Below, in pieces: positions 58,088 to 64,000 of a stretch of 64,000 bases of DNA. Source of the stretch: Gp6-AA40 sp035293405 (lineage in GTDB: Bacteria; Acidobacteriota; Vicinamibacteria; Vicinamibacterales; UBA2999); the NCBI GenBank assembly GCA_035293405.1, contig DATDOE010000056.1, forward strand, positions 27,475 to 91,474, written 5' to 3'. The translations under genes and the position numbers were made by a program. Below the pieces are notes generated by a model. That model was not told the origin of the DNA. It did no database searches and saw nothing but the letters and a program-made list of their open reading frames with translations. Each line of letters begins with the position of its first letter. Within the stretch, counting starts at the first letter, position 1.

Positions 58088-58843
58088 ATGAACCAGCGAG
58101 CGTACCGAATAGGTCAAATCGTTCCGAGCTCCAACACGACGATGGAGACCGAGATTCCCGCGATGCTGCGCGCGCGCGAGGGCGTCGAGCCCGAGCGGTT
58201 CACCTTTCATTCGAGCCGCATGCGGATGAAGAAAGTGACCAGGGAGGAGCTGGCCGCCATGGACGCCGATTCGGATAGGTGCGCGGCGGAACTGGCCGAC
58301 GCGCGCGTCGATGTCCTCGGCTACGCCTGTCTCGTGGCGATCATGAGCACGGGCAAGGGCTATCACTGCCAGTCGCAGAAACGCCTGCAGGAGGTGACGG
58401 CGAGGGAAGGATCGCCGGCGCCGGTCATCACGAGCGCGGGCGCGCTGGTGGACGGGCTGCGGACGCTCGAGGCCAGGAGAGTGGCGATGGTTGCCCCGTA
58501 CGTGGAGTCGCTCTGCACGATGGTGGCTGAATACATCGAGCACGAAGGGATCGAAGTCGTCGATCGCATCGCGCTCGAGATTCCCGACAACCTCGAGGTG
58601 GGCCGTCGCGATCCGCTGGCCCTCGTGGACATCTACAAGCGGCTCAACCTCAAAGGGGTCGATGCCCTCGTTCTCTCCTCATGCGTGCAGATGCCCTCAC
58701 TCGCCGCGATTCCGATCGTCGAGCAGGAGTGCGGGCTGCCGGTGGTCTCGGCGGCCGTGTGCACGACGTATCAGATGCTGCAGAAGCTTGGCCTGCGCAC
58801 GTACGCGCCAAACGCCGGCGCGCTCCTGTCCGGCCGGTACTGA
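58088..58843 (+). CDS. Maleate cis-trans isomerase (Asp/Glu racemase superfamily)
   Basis: 251 residues. The family signature GQIVPSSNTTMETEIPA and the two catalytic cysteines C81 (GYACLVAIMSTG) and C199 (LVLSSCVQMPSL) are present. Maleate isomerase converts maleate to fumarate without cofactor. It completes a glutathione-independent gentisate route: gentisate to maleylpyruvate, to maleate plus pyruvate, to fumarate. Arylmalonate decarboxylase is a relative, but context favours maleate isomerase. Confidence 0.9.
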   Translation: MNQRAYRIGQIVPSSNTTMETEIPAMLRAREGVEPERFTFHSSRMRMKKVTREELAAMDADSDRCAAELADARVDVLGYACLVAIMSTGKGYHCQSQKRLQEVTAREGSPAPVITSAGALVDGLRTLEARRVAMVAPYVESLCTMVAEYIEHEGIEVVDRIALEIPDNLEVGRRDPLALVDIYKRLNLKGVDALVLSSCVQMPSLAAIPIVEQECGLPVVSAAVCTTYQMLQKLGLRTYAPNAGALLSGRY

Positions 58844-58858
58844 CGCCGGGGCGGAAGT

Positions 58859-58915
58859 CCCGAATCCCGGGTCCCGGGTCCCGAGTCCCGAGTCCCGAAT
58901 CCCCTGATATATACT
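58859..58915 (+). promoter_or_regulatory. GAGTCCCG word array fused to a TATACT -10 box
   Basis: The array of CCCGAGTCCCG-type words (58859-58904) ends 5 bp before TATACT (58910-58915), which is followed by CCCCGCC. No -35 hexamer is visible, the array occupying its place. The next gene starts at 58947. Confidence 0.5.
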
Positions 58916-58946
58916 CCCCGCCGACATATCAGTTTGCGAGGTCCTC

Positions 58947-60848
58947 ATGAACCCTGTACGTTCAGCGGTCTCGACGCTTTTCTTCATCGCCGCGGCGTTG
59001 ACCGCGATGCCCGCGTCCGCGCAGATCGATTTTTCCGGCGAGTGGGCGCCGCGCTTCTGGGAGGACCAGCCGGAGCGCGTGCCGGGGCCGGAGCTGGGTG
59101 ACTTCCTCGGCATTCCCATCAGCCAGGCCGCCCGCCTGCGCGCCGAATCCTGGGACGCCTCCATCCAGACGCTGCCGGAGTGGCAGTGCCGTCCGCACTC
59201 GGCGGACTACATCTGGCGAGGGCCATCGAACCTGCGGATCTGGAAAGAGGTCGATCCCGTTACACGCGAGACCGCGGCCTTCCATGCCGAGTGGCTTCGG
59301 AGTGTCGATCGCGCGGTGTATCTCGACGGCCGGCCGCATCCTCCCGCCGATGCCTTGCACACGTGGAGTGGCTATTCGACGGCAAAGTGGGACGGCGACG
59401 TCCTCACCGTGACGACGACGCATTTGAAGGAGGGGTACCTCCGGCGGAACGGCCTGCCACGCAGCGACAAGGCCACGCTCACCGAGCACTGGATCCGCAA
59501 CGGCGACTTCCTCACCGTCGTGACCATCGTCCACGATCCGGTGTACCTGACCGAGCCGTTCATTCGCACGACGGACTACGAACTGGACGTGCGCCAGCAG
59601 ATCCCACCCTATCCCTGCGGAGTCGTGCAGGAGGTCGATCGCGCGCGGGGTGAGATTCCACACTTCCTGCCTGGCGCCAATCCCTACATGACGGAATTCG
59701 CGACGCGCCACAACCTTCCCGTTGACGCGACGCGAGGCGGTGCCGACACGATGTATCCCGATTTCCTCGCGAAGGGGAGGACGCAGCCGATTGCGCCGCC
59801 GACGGCTCCGCCGGTTGCGACCCAGACCGCCGGCATACAGGTTCTGCCGGTGCGCGGGAACATCTACGTGCTGCTCGGGGCGGGCGGCAACATCACGCTG
59901 TCGGTAGGGAAGGACGGCGTGCTGATGGTGGACGCCGGTCACGCACAGATGACCGATCAGGTGCTTGCCGCCATCCGCCGGCTGCAGGACGAGCTCGACC
60001 TGCGCGAGCCGCCACTCGGGCGGGGCGCCGAGACCCGATCGAGCGTGGCCGGTCGAAACGTCGAGGCGCCGGCGAAGCCGATCCGCTACATCGTCAACAC
60101 GGATGCCGATCCGGACCATGTGGGCGGCAACGAGAAGCTGCGTCACGCGGGTCGAACCTTCACGGGCGGGAACGTGGCTGGCAACATTGCCGATGCGGGT
60201 GAAGGCGCCGCGATTCTCGCGCACGAGCAGGTGCTTCGGCGCATGACCTCGGCGGCTGCCGGCGAGGCAGTGGCGCCTCCGGACGCACAGCCGACCGACA
60301 CCTACTACACGGACTCGATGAAGCTGAGTCACTTCTTCAATGGCGAAGGCATCCAGTTGATTCATCAGCCGTCGGCGCACACCGACGGCGACAGCCTCGT
60401 CTGGTTCCGCGGCTCGGACGTCATCGCCGCCGGCGATATCTACGTCACGACAGGCTACCCGGTCATCGACCGCGGCCACGGCGGAACCATCAACGGCGTG
60501 ATCGAGGGGCTGAACCGCATTCTCGATCTGTCGGTCGCCGAGTTCCGCACCGAAGGCGGCACGCTGGTCATACCAGGCCACGGGCGCCTCAGCGATTCAG
60601 CCGACGTCGCCTACTACCGTGACATGGTGACCATCATCCGCGACCGCGTGCAGGGCATGATCGCGAAAGGCATGACGCTCGAGCAGGTCACGGCCTCCAA
60701 GCCCACGGCCGACTACGAGCCGCGCTACGGCGCGACCACCGGTCCGTGGACGACGGACATGTTCCTGGAGGCGGTGTATGCGACGCTCGGTGGAGGGCGG
60801 AAGACGCCGCCTCCGTCAGCGACGCGAACGCCGAGCCGCACCAAGTGA
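58947..60848 (+). CDS. Secreted A-B fusion: family-A domain joined to an MBL-fold domain (copy 3)
   Basis: 633 residues. The signal peptide ends at ASAQ. Residues ~25-285 are family A (IDFSGEWAPRFWEDQPERV, PEWQCRPHSADYIWRGPSNL, DGRPHPPADALHTWSGYSTA, HLKEGYLRRNGLPRSDKATL, DPVYLTEPFIRTTDYE). A Pro/Ala linker (PPTAPPVATQ) leads to the MBL domain (residues ~300-610: YVLLGAGGNITLSVGKDGVL, NTDADPDHVGGNEKL, SAHTDGDSLVWFRGSD, VIPGHGR). The first two zinc-ligand histidines are again absent. The fusion shows that A and B act together in the periplasm. The C gene follows with a GTGA overlap. Confidence 0.82.
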   Translation: MNPVRSAVSTLFFIAAALTAMPASAQIDFSGEWAPRFWEDQPERVPGPELGDFLGIPISQAARLRAESWDASIQTLPEWQCRPHSADYIWRGPSNLRIWKEVDPVTRETAAFHAEWLRSVDRAVYLDGRPHPPADALHTWSGYSTAKWDGDVLTVTTTHLKEGYLRRNGLPRSDKATLTEHWIRNGDFLTVVTIVHDPVYLTEPFIRTTDYELDVRQQIPPYPCGVVQEVDRARGEIPHFLPGANPYMTEFATRHNLPVDATRGGADTMYPDFLAKGRTQPIAPPTAPPVATQTAGIQVLPVRGNIYVLLGAGGNITLSVGKDGVLMVDAGHAQMTDQVLAAIRRLQDELDLREPPLGRGAETRSSVAGRNVEAPAKPIRYIVNTDADPDHVGGNEKLRHAGRTFTGGNVAGNIADAGEGAAILAHEQVLRRMTSAAAGEAVAPPDAQPTDTYYTDSMKLSHFFNGEGIQLIHQPSAHTDGDSLVWFRGSDVIAAGDIYVTTGYPVIDRGHGGTINGVIEGLNRILDLSVAEFRTEGGTLVIPGHGRLSDSADVAYYRDMVTIIRDRVQGMIAKGMTLEQVTASKPTADYEPRYGATTGPWTTDMFLEAVYATLGGGRKTPPPSATRTPSRTK

Positions 60849-61690
60849 CTACTCCACGCAGACCCGTACGTAGTGTCCGGCTTCAGCCGGACCGCCGTAG
60901 TGTCCGGCTTCAGCATGCGTGCCGTAGTGTCCGGCTGCAGCCGGACCGGATTGCTCTCGCATTCATCGTTCTCTTCTCTGCCGTGCTCTCTGCGCAGGGC
61001 CGGCAGGCTGCGCCTCCTGCGGCTCCGCGCGCCGCAGCCCCCGTCGACCTCACCGGCCTCTGGGTCTCGGTCGTCACCGAGGACTGGCGATGGCGTATGC
61101 GCACGCCGCCGAAGGGCGACTACGCGAGCCTCCCGCTGAATGATGCCGCCACCAAAGCTGCCGACGCCTGGGATCCCGCGAAGGATGCCGCGGCCGGGGA
61201 GCAGTGTCGTGCCTACGGCGCGGCGGCGATCATGCGCGTGCCCGGCCGCGTTCGCATCAGCTGGGACAACGACACCACGCTCAAGATTGAAACCGAAGCC
61301 GGCACGCAGACGCGTCTGCTGAATTTCGTTGCGCCGGCGCAGCGGGGCGAGCCGGCGTGGCAGGGGACATCAGTGGCGAACTGGCAGCCCGCAGGCGGCG
61401 GTGGAGCACGCCGCGGCGGCGGGCCGCCACCGCGAGGCGGGTCCCTGCGTGTGATCACCACGAACATGCGGCCCGGTTATCTGCGTAAGAACGGCGTGCC
61501 CTACAGTGCCAACGCGCGACTGACGGAGTACATCAACCGCGTGAGCGAGCCGAGCGGTGATGCGTGGCTCATCGTGACGACGGTCGTCGAGGATCCGCAG
61601 TACCTCAACGCGCGGTTCGTGACCAGCTCCCATTTCAAGAAAGTGCCGGACGGGTCCGCGTGGATCCCGACGCCGTGCTCCGGGTCATGA
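60845..61690 (+). CDS. Secreted family-C protein with three repeat copies in its leader (C gene, copy 2)
   Basis: 281 residues from GTG 60845, which overlaps the upstream stop. The expected signal-peptide n-region is displaced: codons 9-37 are made of three palindromic repeat copies reading RSVRLQPDR, RSVRLQHAC and RSVRLQPDR, followed by the hydrophobic core IALAFIVLFSAVLSAQ. The mature domain (VDLTGLWVSVVTEDWRWRM, GYLRKNGVPYSANARLTEY, EDPQYLNARFVTSSHF) is family C, as at 55166. The long Arg-rich N-terminus might impair or redirect export. It overlaps the cytochrome gene by ATGA. Confidence 0.7.
   Translation: MTTPRRPVRSVRLQPDRRSVRLQHACRSVRLQPDRIALAFIVLFSAVLSAQGRQAAPPAAPRAAAPVDLTGLWVSVVTEDWRWRMRTPPKGDYASLPLNDAATKAADAWDPAKDAAAGEQCRAYGAAAIMRVPGRVRISWDNDTTLKIETEAGTQTRLLNFVAPAQRGEPAWQGTSVANWQPAGGGGARRGGGPPPRGGSLRVITTNMRPGYLRKNGVPYSANARLTEYINRVSEPSGDAWLIVTTVVEDPQYLNARFVTSSHFKKVPDGSAWIPTPCSGS
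60870..60946 (+). repeat. Three tandem GTAG-footed palindromes in coding DNA
   Basis: Copies at 60870-60892 and 60924-60946 are full palindromes of the TGTCCGGC family; the middle one (60897-60914) lost its right arm. Spacing is 27 bp, so the reading frame is preserved. Confidence 0.8.
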
Positions 61691-62475
61691 CCAGACTGAT
61701 CGGATGTCTCGTGCTCCTGTCCGCGATGGCGGCCCCGCGGCCGTCCGCCGCGCAGTCCGCTGCCGACGTGCAGGCGGGTAAGACGCTGTTCGGCGGCCTG
61801 TGCGTCACCTGCCACGGCTTCGATGGCGCCGGTGGCGCCGGCCCTCCGCTCAATCGACCCAGGCTGCTGAATGCTCCGGACGAGGCCTCATTGCGGGCGG
61901 TCATCAGCGACGGCATCCCGAATCGCGGAATGCCACGCGTGCGCCGCACCACCGAGACCGAACTGCGGCAGCTCGTCGCCTACGTGCGATCGCTGGGCCG
62001 CTCGGCGCGACCAGCGGTGCGGGGCAATGCGCAGCGAGGTCTCGAGGTCTACGGCAAACTCAATTGCGCCTCGTGCCACATCGTCAGGGGACAGGGCGGG
62101 AGCCTCGGTCCGCCGCTCACTGACATCGGCGCGCTGCGTGGGCCGCAGTATCTACGTCAGGCGATCCTGGAACCTGCGGCCGCATTGCCGAACGGGACGC
62201 TGGTCGTACCCGGACGTGGATACAGTGAGTACCTGCCCGTGCGGGTCGTCATGAAGGACGGACAGGAAGTACGAGGGATTCGTCTCAACGAAGACCTTTT
62301 TACGATTCAGCTGCGCGACGTCGCCGGCAGATTCCATTCGATTCGGAAGAGCGAGGCGGAAGTGGTCAGAAAAGAGACCGGCGCCAGCCTGATGCCGAGC
62401 TTTGCCGGCCGCATCAGCGATGTGGAGCTCGACGATCTCGTCGCCTATCTCTCGAGTCTTGGAGGTGGACAGTGA
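61687..62475 (+). CDS. Dihaem cytochrome c, periplasmic
   Basis: 262 residues from ATG 61687, overlapping the upstream stop (ATGA). The signal peptide ends at SAAQ. Two c-type haem motifs, CVTCH (domain 1) and CASCH (domain 2), lie in successive cytochrome c domains, with axial Met candidates (NRGMPRV) and a C-terminal ASLMPSFAGRISDVELDDLV of the alcohol dehydrogenase cytochrome type. It overlaps the PQQ dehydrogenase start by GTGA and is most likely its electron acceptor. Confidence 0.88.
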   Translation: MTRLIGCLVLLSAMAAPRPSAAQSAADVQAGKTLFGGLCVTCHGFDGAGGAGPPLNRPRLLNAPDEASLRAVISDGIPNRGMPRVRRTTETELRQLVAYVRSLGRSARPAVRGNAQRGLEVYGKLNCASCHIVRGQGGSLGPPLTDIGALRGPQYLRQAILEPAAALPNGTLVVPGRGYSEYLPVRVVMKDGQEVRGIRLNEDLFTIQLRDVAGRFHSIRKSEAEVVRKETGASLMPSFAGRISDVELDDLVAYLSSLGGGQ

Positions 62476-64000
62476 AGCGTCTCGCCATCGTCCTGTTCAT
62501 CGCGATCGCTGGAACGAGCGTGTTCGCCCAGGTGTCGTATCAGCGTCTGCTGAATGCCGACAAGGAGCCGCAGAACTGGCTGACCTACGGCGGTTCGTAC
62601 AAGTCGCATCGCTTCTCGCCGCTGACGCAGATCAATCGCCAGAATGCCGGGCAGCTCAAAGTCGCCTGGGCGTATCAGATTCAGCGCGCGGGCATCGTCG
62701 AGACATCGCCGATCGTCGTGGACGGTGTGATGTATCTCACCGAGCCGCCGAACAGCACCGTCACGGCGCTCGACGTGCACAGCGGCCGAACGCTGTGGAC
62801 GTATACGCCCAACATTCCATCCGACGTCATCGTCATCGGGTCGCCGCCGGTGAACCGCGGCGTGGCCATCCTGGACGACTCCGTCTACGTCGGGACCGTT
62901 CACGGGCATGTGATCTCGCTGGATGCGAAGTCTGGCGCCGTGCGGTGGGACGTGACCGTCGAGGACAACAAGCACGGCTACTATCTGACGCTTGCGCCGC
63001 TGGCGCTCGACGGCAAGATCATCGTCGGCGTCTCCGGCGCTGAGACGGGCATTCGCGGATTCGTCGATGCCTATGACGCGAAGAGCGGCAAGCTCCTGTG
63101 GCGCACGTATACGATCCCCGCGCCGGGTGAGCCCGGGTCCGAGACCTGGGGCAAGGGCGACGGCTGGAAGACTGGTGGCGGATCGACGTGGCTCACCGGT
63201 TCGTTCGATCCCGAGCTGAATCTCCTGTATTGGGCGACAGGGAATCCCGCGCCCGACTGGAACGCCGACAACCGTCCCGGCGACAACCTCTACACCGACT
63301 CGGTGCTCGCGCTCGACCCCTCGAACGGCAAGATGAAGTGGCACTTTCAGTTCACGCCCGAAGACCTGCATGACTGGGATGCGAACGAGACGCTCGTGCT
63401 CTTCGACGCGCCGATCGGTGGTCGGGAGCGAAAGCTGATCGCGCAGGCCAATCGCAACGGCTTCTACTACGTGCTCGATCGCGCGACCGGCGAGTACCTG
63501 GCCTCAACGCAGTACGCGAAGCAGACATGGGCCGACGGCATCGACGCCAAGGGCCGGCCGATTCGGAAGAAGGGGATCGCGCCCAGTCTCGAGGGCACGC
63601 TCGTGTATCCGAACATTCAAGGCGCATCCAATTGGTTCAGCGCGAGCTACAGCCCGCAGACCAGGCTGTTCTACCAGGCGGCGCGCGACATGGGCACGAT
63701 CTACTACAAGGGTGAGGCGGTCTATAAGCCTGGCACGGCCTTCACCGGTGGCGGCGGCCGGGCCGTCAACGGCGACGTGGCAAGCGGCGCGATCCGCGCG
63801 CTCGACGCGACGACGGGGAAGATGAAGTGGGAGTTCCCGTTGTTGTCTCCGGGGTGGACGAGCCTGCTGTCGACGGGGGGCGGTCTGTTGTTCGGCGGCA
63901 CGGAGGAAGGCAACTTCTTCGCGCTCGATGCCGAGAGCGGCACGCCGCTGTGGGACATCCAGCTTGGCGGCGCGGTGCGCGGCATCCCGATCTCGTATGC
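62472..64000 (+). CDS. PQQ-dependent dehydrogenase (methanol/ethanol family), 3' end outside window
   Basis: Starts at GTG 62472 with GGAGG at 62461-62465 and stays open to the window edge, giving 509 residues. The signal peptide ends at VFAQ. Propeller repeats of the quinoprotein alcohol dehydrogenase family: NWLTYGGSYKSHRFSPLTQI, NAGQLKVAWAYQ, TALDVHSGRTLWTYTP, DPELNLLYWATGNPAPDW, LHDWDANETLVLFDAP, GASNWFSASYSPQTRLFYQA, ALDATTGKMKWEFPL, GGLLFGGTEEGNFFALDAES and GTPLWDIQLGG. It oxidises an alcohol or aldehyde in the periplasm, passing electrons to the cytochrome upstream. Substrate unknown. Confidence 0.9.
   Translation, partial: MKRLAIVLFIAIAGTSVFAQVSYQRLLNADKEPQNWLTYGGSYKSHRFSPLTQINRQNAGQLKVAWAYQIQRAGIVETSPIVVDGVMYLTEPPNSTVTALDVHSGRTLWTYTPNIPSDVIVIGSPPVNRGVAILDDSVYVGTVHGHVISLDAKSGAVRWDVTVEDNKHGYYLTLAPLALDGKIIVGVSGAETGIRGFVDAYDAKSGKLLWRTYTIPAPGEPGSETWGKGDGWKTGGGSTWLTGSFDPELNLLYWATGNPAPDWNADNRPGDNLYTDSVLALDPSNGKMKWHFQFTPEDLHDWDANETLVLFDAPIGGRERKLIAQANRNGFYYVLDRATGEYLASTQYAKQTWADGIDAKGRPIRKKGIAPSLEGTLVYPNIQGASNWFSASYSPQTRLFYQAARDMGTIYYKGEAVYKPGTAFTGGGGRAVNGDVASGAIRALDATTGKMKWEFPLLSPGWTSLLSTGGGLLFGGTEEGNFFALDAESGTPLWDIQLGGAVRGIPISY

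Overview
The window looks like chromosome from a GC-rich, Gram-negative Acidobacteriota, most likely a Vicinamibacteria-type soil bacterium. This is inferred from gene families, since no rRNA lies in the window. The markers are two ~1,050-1,110 aa TonB-dependent receptors with N-terminal carboxypeptidase-regulatory-like domains, an acidobacterial-type VWFA protein, a DUF1592/DUF1552 pair, DUF6152, ExeA-SPOR and many secreted proteins of unknown function. I see no tRNA, rRNA, CRISPR array, prophage or intact insertion sequence.

Layout. 1-8.9 kb: DUF1592/DUF1552 pair, pirin, flavodoxin-like protein, secreted beta-propeller, orphan hybrid histidine kinase, 57-aa Cys-rich protein. 9-12.8 kb: first copy of an 'A-B' pair (secreted family-A protein plus a metallo-beta-lactamase-fold protein with an altered metal motif), then two zinc-ribbon membrane proteins, one an M50 protease. 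12.8-19.5 kb: small membrane and lipoprotein genes, a YCII/sigma-factor chimera that looks like a deletion scar, and a compact sortase operon (LPQTA-tailed protein, VWFA protein, class D-like sortase). 19.4-20.8 kb: a small restriction-modification pair. 20.8-31.8 kb: TonB-C protein, TetR regulator with a clear operator plus LplT-PlsC-Aas fusion, ExeA-SPOR ATPase, ABC exporter with a secreted hydrolase, GntR regulator.

31.9-62 kb is an aromatic-acid catabolic island. It carries a complete set for protocatechuate/gallate 4,5-cleavage: fused LigB-LigA dioxygenase, LigC, LigI, LigJ and LigK. It also carries a glutathione-independent gentisate route: gentisate dioxygenase, FAH-family maleylpyruvate hydrolase and maleate isomerase. 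An AAHS-type aromatic acid transporter and two TonB receptors accompany them. The A-B module recurs twice here with a third gene C, and in the last copy A and B are fused. That copy runs into a dihaem cytochrome c and a PQQ-dependent dehydrogenase cut by the window end.

Intergenic DNA is unusually structured. (i) GTAG-footed palindromes of several sequence families, resembling REP elements, occur at about a dozen sites. At four sites the TAG of the foot is the stop codon of the neighbouring gene, and at two sites tandem copies lie inside signal-peptide coding DNA. (ii) 'Word-array palindromes', inverted repeats built of short reiterated words such as TTGGGAGT, GTGATT, GTGGAAAAG or TCGGTGCGA, sit at or just after stop codons. 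(iii) A 136-bp nested palindrome lies at 25490-25625. These structures, the A-B-C module and the sortase operon are the best candidates for undescribed biology.
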